DNA from: Paraburkholderia caffeinilytica | GTDB taxonomy: Bacteria > Pseudomonadota > Gammaproteobacteria > Burkholderiales > Burkholderiaceae | Direction of reading: 5' to 3' | Length of the DNA stretch: 64,000 nucleotides | NCBI RefSeq assembly: GCF_003368325.1 | Contig: NZ_CP031467.1 | Location: forward strand, 930,001 to 994,000 | In this document: positions 18,310-26,960 of the stretch, piece by piece | Layout: each line of letters opens with the position of its first letter | Numbering within the stretch: position 1 is the first letter of the stretch | The notes under the pieces: generated by a model | What the model saw: only the letters and a program-made list of their open reading frames with translations | Databases searched by the model: none | Told to the model about the DNA's origin: nothing | Program-made: the position numbers and the translations under genes

Positions 18310-19890
18310 ATGAACAAAAAACTGATCTGCGCGGCGCCTATCGCGATCGCAGCGGCGTTAAGTCTGTATGCGTGCGGCGGCGGCAGCGTCACCACGCCAC
18401 CGGACATCACGTCGATCAAGACGGTCGTGGTGATCTATGCGGAGAATCGCAGCTTCGACAATCTGTACGGCAACTTTCCGGGCGCCAACGGTCTGCAGAA
18501 CGTGACGGCGGCGAGCGCCGCGCAGGTCGACCGCAACGGCACGGCGCTCGCGACGCTGCCGCAAGTGTGGAACGGTCTGACGCAAACCGGCGTGACGCCG
18601 GTGGTGACGCAAGCGATGACGGCCAACCTGCCGAACAGCCCGTTCGCGATCGACGACCCGAACGGCTTCAATACGCCGATCACGGCCACGACGCGCGACC
18701 TGTATCACCGCTTCTATGAAAACCAGATGCAGATCAACGGCGGCAAGAACGACAAGTTCGCCGCGTGGGCGGATTCCGGCGGCCTCGTCATGGGCCACTA
18801 CACGCTCAATGCCGACAAGCTGCCGCTGTGGAAAATCGCCCAGCAATACACGCTGGCCGACAATTTCTTCATGGGCGCATTCGGCGGCTCGTTCCTGAAC
18901 CACCAGTGGCTGGTTTGCGCGTGCACGCCGACTTACCCGAATGCGGACAAGAGCCCGGCGGCGGGTTCGATCTCGTCGGTCGAAAGCGACGGCGTCACCT
19001 TGAAGCTTGCGGCCAACTCGCCGGCGTCCGCGCTGAGCGGGCCGCCGAAATACGTGCTCTCGGGCAACCTCACGCCTGATTTCTACGCGATCAACACGAT
19101 GCAGCCGCCGTATCAGCCGAGCGGCAACAAGGCGGCTTCGGGCGGCGACGCCAACCTGGCCGACCCGACGGCCGCCACCACGCTGCCGGCGCAAACGCAG
19201 CAGCACATCGGCGATCTGCTGAACAACGCGAAGGTGTCGTGGGCGTGGTACGGCGGCGCGTGGGGCGCGGCGGTGTCGGCGGCGCAAAACGGCACGTCGA
19301 ACGTGATCTACGGCGCGAACCTGACGGCGCCGAACTTCCAGCCGCATCACCAGCCGTTCAACTACTTCGCCGATCTGGCACCTGGCTCCGCGAACCGTTC
19401 GCAGCATTTGCTCGACGGCGGCCTGGCAGGCTCCGAGTTCATCAAGGCGATCGACAGCGGCACGCTGCCGCAAGTGTCGTTCTACAAGCCGCAGGGCAAC
19501 CTGAACGAGCACGCGGGTTACACCGACGTCGCCTCGGGAGACCAGCACATCGCAGACGTGATCTCGCATCTGCAGAAAAGCCCGCAGTGGAACAACATGC
19601 TGGTGGTCGTGACGTACGACGAAAACGGTGGCTTCTGGGACCACGTGGCGCCGCCGAAGGCCGACCGCTGGGGTCCGGGCACGCGGATTCCGGCGCTGAT
19701 CATCTCGCCGTACGCGAAGAAGGGATTCGTCGATCACACGCAGTACGACACAACGTCGATTCTGCGCTTCATCACACACCGCTTCTCGCTGCCGACGCTG
19801 CCGGGCATCGCCGCGCGTGATGCCGCGCTGGTCAGCAACGGCGGCAAGCCGATGGGCGATCTGACGGGTGCGTTGAACATCAGGCAGTAA
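18310..19890 (+). CDS. AcpA-type phosphoesterase lipoprotein (acid phosphatase / phospholipase C family)
   Basis: Exported phosphoesterase of 526 aa in the phospholipase C/acid phosphatase AcpA superfamily. A signal sequence with lipobox LYAC ends at about residue 22. Metal-binding and active-site motifs are ENRSFDNLYG (about residues 45-54) and, near the C-terminus, TYDENGGFWDHVAPP (about 437-451), the latter being the family's most conserved block. It probably releases phosphate from organic esters in the periplasm. A Pho-box-like dyad lies 145 bp upstream. Confidence 0.88.
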   Translation: MNKKLICAAPIAIAAALSLYACGGGSVTTPPDITSIKTVVVIYAENRSFDNLYGNFPGANGLQNVTAASAAQVDRNGTALATLPQVWNGLTQTGVTPVVTQAMTANLPNSPFAIDDPNGFNTPITATTRDLYHRFYENQMQINGGKNDKFAAWADSGGLVMGHYTLNADKLPLWKIAQQYTLADNFFMGAFGGSFLNHQWLVCACTPTYPNADKSPAAGSISSVESDGVTLKLAANSPASALSGPPKYVLSGNLTPDFYAINTMQPPYQPSGNKAASGGDANLADPTAATTLPAQTQQHIGDLLNNAKVSWAWYGGAWGAAVSAAQNGTSNVIYGANLTAPNFQPHHQPFNYFADLAPGSANRSQHLLDGGLAGSEFIKAIDSGTLPQVSFYKPQGNLNEHAGYTDVASGDQHIADVISHLQKSPQWNNMLVVVTYDENGGFWDHVAPPKADRWGPGTRIPALIISPYAKKGFVDHTQYDTTSILRFITHRFSLPTLPGIAARDAALVSNGGKPMGDLTGALNIRQ

Positions 19891-19967
19891 TCCGATGGCA
19901 ACGCGTGACCGGCGATAAGCGAGGCAACGCGCGGACTGCCGCAGGCGCTCAGCATGTGAGCGACCTG

Positions 19968-20000
19968 CGTTGGTCCGCCTTGGTCTGCCTTGGTCTACGT
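19968..20000. repeat. Three 10-bp tandem units
   Basis: Three units of the form TTGGTCTGCC (variants TTGGTCCGCC and TTGGTCTACG) lie downstream of the phosphoesterase gene. They are short and intergenic, with no visible function. Confidence 0.6.
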
Positions 20001-20070
20001 TAAGCAGTCCGCGATTCGCGGACCTACAAAGTCAGTCAGCGACAGTCCGCCTGATGGTGGCATTTCGACG

Positions 20071-20100
20071 GGGCAGCTTCGGCTGCCCTCTTTTGTTTTT
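20071..20100 (+). terminator. Rho-independent terminator
   Basis: GGGCAGC-TTCG-GCTGCCC (20071-20088), a 7-bp stem with a stable tetraloop, is followed by TCTTTTGTTTTT. It is 180 bp past the phosphoesterase stop and before the DUF427 gene. The intervening sequence contains the 10-bp repeats and the dyad GTCCGCGATTCGCGGAC. Confidence 0.9.
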
Positions 20101-20275
20101 GTCGCGCGGACAAGCGAACGGCGCATGCACCGCGTCACACGCGCAAACGACGACACAACGTGTTTGCACGACCGGCGTATGCTTCGACGCAGGACGCGAT
20201 CATTCCGGCCGATAGCGGCTCAAAACCCATAGCAACGTGTTGCAGGCTTGCCAACCTATTCAGGAGCGCGACAGC

Positions 20276-20659
20276 ATGACTGAAAAATCCATCAAGGTAC
20301 CCGGTCCCGATCATCCGATCACGATCGAGCCGGACAAAGTCCACGTGGTGGTCACGATAGCCGGCCGCGTGATCGCGGATACTCGCAATGCGCTCGTGCT
20401 GCGCGAGGCGTCGTATCCACCGGTGTATTACATTCCACGCAATGACGTCGAGATGACGCTGCTGGAACGCACCGATCACGCGACCTACTGCCCGTACAAA
20501 GGCGATTGCGCGTACTACAGCATTCCGATTGGCGGCGAGCGGGCAGTGAATGCGGTCTGGACCTACGAAGCGCCCTACGCGCCCGTGAAGGAGATCGCCC
20601 AGCATCTGGCGTTCTATCCGAACCGGGTCGATTCCATCGACGTGCAGCCGGCAGAGTAA
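20276..20659 (+). CDS. DUF427 family protein
   Basis: 127-aa cytoplasmic protein of the DUF427 family. Family markers seen: ARNALVLREASYPPVYYIPR, then DHATYCPYKGDCAYYSI and AVWTYEAPY. A GGAG site lies just upstream of the ATG at 20276. The biochemical role of the family is not established. It is the last chromosomal gene before the integrated element. Confidence 0.88.
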   Translation: MTEKSIKVPGPDHPITIEPDKVHVVVTIAGRVIADTRNALVLREASYPPVYYIPRNDVEMTLLERTDHATYCPYKGDCAYYSIPIGGERAVNAVWTYEAPYAPVKEIAQHLAFYPNRVDSIDVQPAE

Positions 20660-20728
20660 ACAGCCACGCGAACGGCCACGCGCGCATCGCAGCGCAGAGG
20701 CTTCGATGCGATGCGCCAGGCATTTGAA

Positions 20729-20776
20729 GTACGGCAGGAGGGACTCGAACCCCCCACCCTCGGCTTAGAAGGCCGA
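20729..20776 (-). repeat. attL: 3' fragment of tRNA-Arg(UCU)
   Basis: 48 bases identical to 37710-37757. They cover tRNA nucleotide 28 to the first base after the discriminator: anticodon arm, variable loop, T arm and acceptor 3' strand. The acceptor 5' strand and D arm are missing, so this is not a working tRNA. No CCA is encoded after it, unlike in the intact copy. Confidence 0.95.
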
Positions 20777-20903
20777 ACAAAGTGCCATTTATCGGCGTTG
20801 ATCCGTTTTCATGAAAATCCCCAAAAACCCCGACAGATAAGGCTTAAAGGCAAACACTGGCATCCTGACGCGTTGATAAAAATTGATTGATTGCCGTATG
20901 ATT

Positions 20904-20925
20904 TGCCTACACAGTGCCTACACGG
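20904..20925 (+). repeat. Left arm-type direct repeats
   Basis: Two 11-bp units, TGCCTACACAG and TGCCTACACGG, lie immediately upstream of the integrase start. The same pair occurs in the same orientation near attR (37631-37652). Duplication at both ends suggests integrase or excisionase arm-binding sites; this is inferred. Confidence 0.65.
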
Positions 20926-20946
20926 CACGCCCATGTAGGAAATCTG

Positions 20947-22359
20947 ATGAAAAAAGAGAACTTCACGCCTGAGCGGGTGGCGGGCCACCAGTGCGATCCG
21001 GGGCGACAACAAACCATCTTTTGGGACCGGAAGCAACAAGGGCTAGGGCTTCGCGTGACGGCATCCGGACGAAAGGCGTACGTCTATGAGGGCCGCTTGT
21101 TCGGCAAGACGTTGCGCATCACGATTGGCGCGCCCGATGCGTGGCCGCTTGAGTCGTACGTCACGACCGACCCGACCGGCAAGAAGATAGAGCGCCTCGG
21201 CGCGCGGCAAGAGGCTGCGCGGCTCAAGGCGCTTCTGGACCGGGACATAGACCCACGCGAAGAAAAGGCAGAGCAGCGCGCCGCCCATGAAGCCCGCAAG
21301 CTCGAATCGCGCCGTCAGGACGCGACTGTAGGCGAAGCATGGCGAGCATATCTTGACGCGAGCCGGGCCAAGTGGAGCGAACGCCACCATAAAGATCATG
21401 AAAATCTGGCTCACGCTGGCGGCGCGAAGAAACTACGTGGGACCGGGTTGACGGTGCCGGGGCCGCTTGCGCCACTTATGCCGTTGAAGCTATCGAACCT
21501 GACCGCCGAAACGATAGCGGCATGGCTTGAAGCCGAGGCGCAAAACCGCCCGACCAACGCCGAACAGTCTTACCGCAAGCTGCGGGCGTTCATTCGCTGG
21601 TGTGACGACCGACCAGAGTATTCCGGCATTGCCGCGCAGAACGTCTATAACGCGCGCTCAGTCCGTGACGCCGTGCCACGCACCAACGCAAAGGACGACT
21701 GTTTGCAGCGCGAGCAGCTAACGGCGTGGTTTGATGCAGTGCGTAAGATCCAGAACCCGGTTATCAGTGCGTACCTGCAAGGGCTTTTGATTACCGGCGC
21801 ACGCCGCGAAGAACTAGCCGCGCTGAAGTGGGACGACGTGGACTTTCGCTGGCGCAGTCTGCACATTTCCGACAAGGTGGAAACCGAGAGCGGCCGGACG
21901 ATTCCGCTTCCGCCTTTTCTGGCGTCCCTGCTACTGGACCTGAAGCGTATCAACGATACGCCGCCCAATATCCGCCAACTTCGCCGCCTTAAACAGCGCG
22001 GAGAAGAATGGCAGCCGTCGCCTTGGGTGTTCGCCAGCAAAACCGCCGCTGACGGCAAGATTGCCGAGCCGCGATATGCACACAATCAGGCACTCGCTGA
22101 TGCGGGCCTGCCTCATGTGAGCTTGCACGGCTTGCGCCGCTCGTTCGGCACGCTGACCGAATGGGTGGAATGCCCTGTTGGCGTCGTTGCTCAGATTCAA
22201 GGCCACAAACCAAGCGCCATTGCCGAAAAGCATTACCGCCGACGGCCGCTCGATCTTTTGCGCATGTGGCACGACCGAATCGAGGTGTGGATGCTTGAGC
22301 AGGCGGGAATTGAATTCGACGCGAGCGCCGCTCGAACGGGGATGCATGCCGTCAAGTAG
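20947..22359 (+). CDS. int: Tyrosine-type site-specific integrase
   Basis: Catalyses integration and excision of the element at tRNA-Arg; 470 aa. The N-terminal part is a DNA-binding domain (IFWDRKQQGLGLRVTASGRKAYVYEG). The C-terminal catalytic domain has Arg in LITGARREELAALKWDDVDF, Lys in SDKVETESGR, HGLRRSFGTL (His and Arg), GHKPSAIAEKHY (His and the nucleophilic Tyr). The ATG at 20947 has AGGA seven bases upstream; the open frame extends to a GTG at 20914 inside the arm repeats. It lies next to attL, at the far end from the intact tRNA. Confidence 0.95.
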   Translation: MKKENFTPERVAGHQCDPGRQQTIFWDRKQQGLGLRVTASGRKAYVYEGRLFGKTLRITIGAPDAWPLESYVTTDPTGKKIERLGARQEAARLKALLDRDIDPREEKAEQRAAHEARKLESRRQDATVGEAWRAYLDASRAKWSERHHKDHENLAHAGGAKKLRGTGLTVPGPLAPLMPLKLSNLTAETIAAWLEAEAQNRPTNAEQSYRKLRAFIRWCDDRPEYSGIAAQNVYNARSVRDAVPRTNAKDDCLQREQLTAWFDAVRKIQNPVISAYLQGLLITGARREELAALKWDDVDFRWRSLHISDKVETESGRTIPLPPFLASLLLDLKRINDTPPNIRQLRRLKQRGEEWQPSPWVFASKTAADGKIAEPRYAHNQALADAGLPHVSLHGLRRSFGTLTEWVECPVGVVAQIQGHKPSAIAEKHYRRRPLDLLRMWHDRIEVWMLEQAGIEFDASAARTGMHAVK

Positions 22360-22505
22360 TTCGTCATCGACGCCGGGCGTGCAACGCGTTCGCGTACCGT
22401 TACACTATCCTCGCCCCTGCCCGCTCGACGGAGCGCAAAGCCGGACACCTTCACCGGCCCGGCGGGGGCACGCTAAGTGAAGGCGGCGCACGAAGGGCGC
22501 GAGCA

Positions 22506-23348
22506 ATGGAAAAAGAACCGCACTGGATAGGCCACCGGACGGCGGAACGCCGCCAAACGGAAAATGGCTATTTGTACCGCGACCCAGACAACCAAAGCCT
22601 TGCCATCATGGTTGTACCCGGTTTTCATGGGGGCACCAGAATTTTCTCCGGTGCGAACCTTTGGGAGGTAGACCGGTTTGTCGAAGGATTAGAGGCTAAC
22701 GCTGACCCGGCAGCGGAAAAATTTCGCGAAGCGCTCAACGCCGTTCGGGAACTCTTCAAGAGCGCGGACGTGGTTGGGAAAATCGGAAACAACAGGAACT
22801 GGAAATCATTGCGCGCCCATGCCGAAATGATCAATGTCGAGATGCGGGCGCAGGCGCAGTTAGAGGGCGGGCATCGGCGTCGTGAGGCGCTTGAGATTGC
22901 CTGCGCGCTATCTGCCGAATCAGCCGATACCGGCGAGGCGAAACAGTCGGAAGCCGCCGCGAGCGATAGTGCAACGAAAGCAGTACCCGCGCCGCTTTCG
23001 GCGCCGACGATTGCCGCAGCCCTCGGGCTTGAAACGTCGGAGGTCGCGCGGTTGTTTGACGGACTTAACTCATGGGATGAAACGCGCTGGAAGAAGCGTC
23101 TGGGCGAACTGCCTGCATGGGCATTACCCGCTCTCACTCAGCGCGGCGGTCGCGGGCAAGGCGCGCACCGCTGGAATCCATCGATGCTGGCTCAGCGCTT
23201 ACTCGATAAGGCGCTGGACAAGGACGCAACCCGCCGCAAATTTCGTGCGCTGTTCAAGGCGAAGCCGCTGCTCTGGCCTTGGTCGGATGAGTGGCGCGAT
23301 TTCGAAAGCGCCCTCGACTGGTATGCGGCCGGCAAACCCGGTCAATAA
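22506..23348 (+). CDS. Element-encoded protein of unknown function
   Basis: 280 aa, cytoplasmic, no membrane segment. The N-terminal 100 residues look folded (YLYRDPDNQSLAIMVVPGFHGG). A Ala/Ser/Glu-rich linker (about residues 135-170) leads to a Trp-rich C-terminal part (WDETRWKKRLGELPAWALPAL; LLWPWSDEWRDFESALDWY). It sits between the integrase and the HTH genes, where satellites often carry regulators. No family is recognised. Confidence 0.6.
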   Translation: MEKEPHWIGHRTAERRQTENGYLYRDPDNQSLAIMVVPGFHGGTRIFSGANLWEVDRFVEGLEANADPAAEKFREALNAVRELFKSADVVGKIGNNRNWKSLRAHAEMINVEMRAQAQLEGGHRRREALEIACALSAESADTGEAKQSEAAASDSATKAVPAPLSAPTIAAALGLETSEVARLFDGLNSWDETRWKKRLGELPAWALPALTQRGGRGQGAHRWNPSMLAQRLLDKALDKDATRRKFRALFKAKPLLWPWSDEWRDFESALDWYAAGKPGQ

Positions 23349-23547
23349 ACCCGCTTTTTTCCAGAACGCGCCCCCGCCCCTAATAAATACGCGCTTCTTA
23401 ATCCCGTGAGCATATCCGCGTACGGAGCGGGTTTGCAGGCTATCCCCTAGCGATTCGCAATGATTCGCGGGGCGTAGCAGTTATTCGGTAGCACGGCCCC
23501 GAGTCGTTCGACGCGAAACCCTGTTTCGTGACTTGGGAGCCAAACGA

Positions 23548-23757
23548 ATGACGACAGCTCAACTTGCGGCGCTTGCGGCGCATCGCTCGCTTCTCTCGAC
23601 CGAAGAACTTGCAGCGCAACTCACGCTGCGCCCGCAGTCCATCCGCAAGCGCTACAGCCAGACTGGCGCTTACTTCTGCCTGCGCCCGGTGAAGATGCCG
23701 AACGGCCGCTTGATGTGGCCCGCCGATGCGCTCGAACAACTGGCGGGCGGTAAATAA
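23548..23757 (+). CDS. AlpA/excisionase-like small HTH protein
   Basis: 69-aa protein. The sequence STEELAAQLTLRPQSIRKRYSQTGAYF, then PNGRLMWPADALEQL, has the layout of a MerR/AlpA-type winged helix: recognition helix, beta-turn and a terminal helix. Such proteins act as excisionases or as activators of the element's genes. The ATG at 23548 has GGGAG eight bases upstream. Its stop overlaps the next start by one base (TAATG), so the two are translationally coupled. Confidence 0.7.
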   Translation: MTTAQLAALAAHRSLLSTEELAAQLTLRPQSIRKRYSQTGAYFCLRPVKMPNGRLMWPADALEQLAGGK

Positions 23758-24221
23758 TGAAAAACGCCCGCCCCCAACAAGTAGAGACGAGCGCCCAAGA
23801 CACGTTCAATTCTACCGCAGGCATCTTTCCCAAGCGCCCCGAAACCGTTCTTGCTGGCGTGCTGGCCAAACTGCTCGAAGGCCACACGTTGACCAGTATG
23901 GATGCGGTTTTCAAGCAGTATGCGAACCGCGCGGAGACCGTGATTCATTGCCTGGAAGCACGCTACGCGTGGAACATCGAGCGCCGCGACATCGCAACGG
24001 CAACGGGCGATGGGCGCGTCGTGTGGGTGACAGCGTACTGGATGACCATCCATGTGCGTGAGGCCGCGTTCAAGGCGGGTGCGCGCGCATGGATTCCGGA
24101 AACCGAGTTGACCGCAAAAAAGCGCCGCAAGTCCGCAAATCAGGGCAAGTCGCGCGCCGCGACGCGTAACCCGCTGCGCACCGATCCGCGCCAACTCGAC
24201 CTGTTCGATGGGCTGATGTAA
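23757..24221 (+). CDS. Helix-turn-helix protein (HTH_39-like)
   Basis: 154 aa. Residues about 27-75 (TVLAGVLAKLLEGHTLTSMDAV...IHCLEARYAWNIERRD) match the pattern of the phage HTH_39 domain, in which the second helix follows the conserved LTSMDA. The C-terminus is basic, then ends RQLDLFDGLM. It is one-base coupled to the genes on both sides (TAATG), so it belongs to the regulator-primase-helicase operon. A DNA-binding role is likely; the target is unknown. Confidence 0.65.
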   Translation: MKNARPQQVETSAQDTFNSTAGIFPKRPETVLAGVLAKLLEGHTLTSMDAVFKQYANRAETVIHCLEARYAWNIERRDIATATGDGRVVWVTAYWMTIHVREAAFKAGARAWIPETELTAKKRRKSANQGKSRAATRNPLRTDPRQLDLFDGLM

Positions 24222-25027
24222 TGATCCATTGGCCCAATTACGAACCCGGGGGGCATCGCATCCAGTGCCCCGCTTGCGGGCGCGGCGACCGTGACAAGAC
24301 ACTTGGCCTCAGCATTGAGGTCAACGGCTCAGGCGTTGCACATTGCTTTCGCTGCGACCTCGTTGAGAACTATCGCCCCAAACAGAGCGCGTGCGTTGTT
24401 ATGTCGGCGCAGCCGTGCATCAAGTGCATGCCTTCGGCTGCGAAGCGCGAGAGATTGGCCGGCTATGCGCGCCAATTGTGGGCGGCAAGCAAGCCGCTCG
24501 GTGGTGTCGGCGTCGCGTATCTTGAAGCCCGCCGCTGCCGTGTTCCGCCGCGTGACGCGGACCTTCGCTGGCACCCGTCCCTGCGTCATCCGTGTGGCTA
24601 TGAAGGTCCGGCCATGGTCGCGCTCGTCACAGACGCTATGACCGCTAAGCCGATTAGCTTGCATCGTACGTGGATTCGGGATGATGGTCGCAAGGCCGAT
24701 CTCGAATATCCGCGTTTGCTTCTGGGTGATGGGCACCGCAAGCAAGGCGGCGTGATCCGTTTGTGGCCGGACGACGCGGTAACAACCGGGCTTGGCATTG
24801 CCGAAGGCATTGAGACGGCTCTGTCTCTCGCGCACGGCTTCACGCCGGTTTGGGCACTCATTGACGCGGGTAACCTCGCGGCGTTCCCGCACTTTCCCGG
24901 CATTGAAACGCTGATGATCGGCGCGGATAACGACCCGGCCGGTAGCAAGGCTGCGTATACGTGCGCGGAGCAGTGGGCGCTCGCTGATCGAGAAGTTACG
25001 CTTGTGGAGGTAGGCCATGGGGCGTGA
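24221..25027 (+). CDS. DNA primase with zinc finger and Toprim domain
   Basis: 268-aa primase of the phage/satellite type, made to prime the element's own replication. The N-terminal zinc finger is CPACGRGDRDKTLGL...HCFRC (about residues 16-45). The Toprim domain has the acidic Glu in GIAEGIETALSLA (about residue 193) and the Asp pair in LMIGADNDPAGSKAA (about 235). It overlaps the helicase gene by 11 bp. It is the first half of a split primase/helicase replication unit. Confidence 0.88.
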   Translation: MIHWPNYEPGGHRIQCPACGRGDRDKTLGLSIEVNGSGVAHCFRCDLVENYRPKQSACVVMSAQPCIKCMPSAAKRERLAGYARQLWAASKPLGGVGVAYLEARRCRVPPRDADLRWHPSLRHPCGYEGPAMVALVTDAMTAKPISLHRTWIRDDGRKADLEYPRLLLGDGHRKQGGVIRLWPDDAVTTGLGIAEGIETALSLAHGFTPVWALIDAGNLAAFPHFPGIETLMIGADNDPAGSKAAYTCAEQWALADREVTLVEVGHGA

Positions 25028-26132
25028 TTTGAACGATGTGGCGGCTGAGGGCGGCGCGGATGCGGTGCGCTTTGTCGTTGCGAACGGCAAACGCATCCTG
25101 AAGCATTCTGAGCGTGAGGCGATTTCGGGGAATGATGAATTGCCTCTCAAAATCGCCTTTGCGGATGAATTGCCGGAAGCCTTCACGCCGCCCGATGAGT
25201 TGGTGCAGGGCATCCTCACGACCGGTGATAGCAGCGTGCTCTACGGGGACACCAACAGCGGCAAGACGTTCCTTGTAATCGACATAGCCGCCGCCGTGGC
25301 GCGTGGCGTTGACTGGATGGGCAGACGGACGGAACCGGGGATGGTGGTCTATCTGGCTGCTGAATCGCCTGCATCTGTGCGTAGCCGCTTGCAGGCATAC
25401 CAGAAGCATCACGGCGTTCGCGTGCCCAACTTCGCCATCGTGCAGAACCCGGTCAACCTGTTCGATGGCGACCGCGACACCGAGGCCATCATCAAGACGG
25501 TGCGCCAGCTCGAAGCGCAACGCGGCCAGAAGGTGCGTCTGATTATCGGCGACACGCTCGCACGCCTGAGCGCTGGTGCGAACGAGAACGCCGGCCAGGA
25601 TATGGGCCTTGTCATTGCGCGCATCGACCGAATCCGCACCGAGTGCGACGCGCATTTCATGCTCGTCCACCACAGCGGCAAGAATGCCGCCGCCGGTTCG
25701 CGTGGCTGGTCGGGAGTACGCGGTGCAGTCGATTCCGAAATCGAGGTGACAGACCTGCCTACTGGCCGCTGCGCCGAAATCACGAAAGTGCGCGACCTCG
25801 GTACGAAAGGCGAGCGTATCGGCTTCAGGCTCGACGTGGTGGAACTTGGCGTGACGAAGTGGGGAGCGCCAGCGACGACCTGCGTTGTCGTGCCCACCAA
25901 TGCACCCGACAAACCGAAGAGCAGCAAAGGCAAAGGCACGGGCGAGATTCAGGGTGCAGTCATCGAATTTCTGGCGTCCCACAAGGTCGGCATCAAAAAA
26001 AGCGTCGTGGTCGCGCACTTCGCGGGCCGGTACGACAAGGGGCCGATCTATCGCGCCATCAAAACGCTTGTTGCTGCATCGGCCATTCATGAAACCGCTG
26101 GCATGGTGTGCATCACGGAGGTCGCCACGTGA
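25017..26132 (+). CDS. RepA-like AAA ATPase / replicative helicase
   Basis: 371-aa RecA-fold ATPase of the AAA_25/RSF1010-RepA type. Walker A is GDTNSGKT (about residues 79-86); Walker B is VRLIIGDTLAR (about 174-184). The LVHHSGKNAAAGSRGWSGVRGAVDSEIEV segment holds the sensor His and the arginine-rich region. A C-terminal winged-helix-like tail (about 305-371) could bind DNA. It probably unwinds at the adjacent GGTAC array, with the upstream primase. Confidence 0.87.
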   Translation: MGRDLNDVAAEGGADAVRFVVANGKRILKHSEREAISGNDELPLKIAFADELPEAFTPPDELVQGILTTGDSSVLYGDTNSGKTFLVIDIAAAVARGVDWMGRRTEPGMVVYLAAESPASVRSRLQAYQKHHGVRVPNFAIVQNPVNLFDGDRDTEAIIKTVRQLEAQRGQKVRLIIGDTLARLSAGANENAGQDMGLVIARIDRIRTECDAHFMLVHHSGKNAAAGSRGWSGVRGAVDSEIEVTDLPTGRCAEITKVRDLGTKGERIGFRLDVVELGVTKWGAPATTCVVVPTNAPDKPKSSKGKGTGEIQGAVIEFLASHKVGIKKSVVVAHFAGRYDKGPIYRAIKTLVAASAIHETAGMVCITEVAT

Positions 26133-26136
26133 AGCA

Positions 26137-26244
26137 GGTACGCGAAGGTACGTTTAGGTACGTGTACGCGTCGAGTACCTGGCCCCAAAAGGTACGTTTA
26201 GGTACACCACCCTTTAGGGGTGTACCTCGCGTACCTGGCGTACC
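26137..26244. repeat. GGTAC iteron array, candidate replication origin
   Basis: GGTAC occurs at 26137, 26147 and 26157, and again at 26191 and 26201: exact 10-bp phasing, one helical turn. GTACC follows at 26222, 26231 and 26240 at 9-bp phasing, and further GTAC at 26164 and 26175. The centre contains a stem AGGTACACC/GGTGTACCT (about 26200-26227). The array lies between the helicase and SSB genes and outside any coding frame. Iterons beside replication genes mark satellite and plasmid origins; the role here is inferred. Confidence 0.75.
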
Positions 26245-26290
26245 GGTTGACTGTTGAGCGATGGAAATTCTTGTTGAAGCGAGGTGCGAA

Positions 26291-26695
26291 ATGATTGATG
26301 GCCTGATTGGCGGCAAGGTGTACGGTAAGCCGACCGAGCGCGTCGGCGGGAGCGGCAAGCGGTTCGTGACCGCGAAGGTGCGCGCCGCAAGCGGCGGCGA
26401 ATCGCTGTTCGTGAACGTCATTGCGTTCGATGACGGTGCGAAAGCCGCATTGCTGGCGCTCGATGACGGCGACCCCGTGGCGCTGGTCGGCGCGTTCACG
26501 CCGAAGGCGTGGGTCGATAAGAACGGTGACGCAAAGCCGGCGCTCGATATGGTTGCGCACGGTGTGCTGTCGGCGTACCAAGTGAAGCATAAGCGGCAGG
26601 CTGCACAGTTGACCGAGCAGGGCGAGGCAGCCATGAGCGGCGCGAGGCAGGCGAAGTACGGCGGCGACTATTCCGAGATGAACGACCAACTGTAG
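26291..26695 (+). CDS. SSB-like single-stranded DNA-binding protein
   Basis: 134-aa OB-fold protein. MIDGLIGGKVYGKPTERVG, then KRFVTAKVRAASGGESLFVNVIAFDD, and LDDGDPVALVGAFTPKAWVDKNG follow the strand pattern of SSB-like proteins common beside phage primases. The start MIDGL has GAGG six bases upstream; an ATG ten codons earlier (26261) is possible. It would coat the ssDNA made by the element's helicase. Confidence 0.8.
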   Translation: MIDGLIGGKVYGKPTERVGGSGKRFVTAKVRAASGGESLFVNVIAFDDGAKAALLALDDGDPVALVGAFTPKAWVDKNGDAKPALDMVAHGVLSAYQVKHKRQAAQLTEQGEAAMSGARQAKYGGDYSEMNDQL

Positions 26696-26764
26696 GAGGG
26701 CGGCCCGAAATCAGCGTAGACATGAGGAAGCGGTGGTTTATTTATTCAATGGAGGACTCCTAAA

Positions 26765-26932
26765 GTGACAACCGTAACAATACCCAAATCCCTGCTTGCG
26801 AAATTTCATTGGGACGAGCGCAGGCGGGAGTATGTCGCCTTGATTCTGAAGGACCACCGCGACGGGGCCGCAAGCTATGCCCGCTTTCGCGTCGAAGTCC
26901 GGCAAGGTTTTGTCGTGTTGAGCCCGCAGTAA
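26765..26932 (+). CDS. Small protein, unknown function (55 aa)
   Basis: GTG start with GGAGG nine bases upstream, inside the satellite operon. The protein begins MTTVTIPKSLLAKFHWDERR and ends RQGFVVLSPQ, 55 aa, basic, no membrane segment. The strong ribosome-binding site and tight gene spacing support it. No family is recognised. Confidence 0.55.
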   Translation: MTTVTIPKSLLAKFHWDERRREYVALILKDHRDGAASYARFRVEVRQGFVVLSPQ

Positions 26933-26960
26933 CCATCATCAATTTGAAAAGGACTGAACC

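Noticed and set aside
20729-20776. A second tRNA-Arg
   Set aside because: Only nucleotides 28 to the 3' end are present; no D arm or acceptor 5' strand. It is the att fragment.
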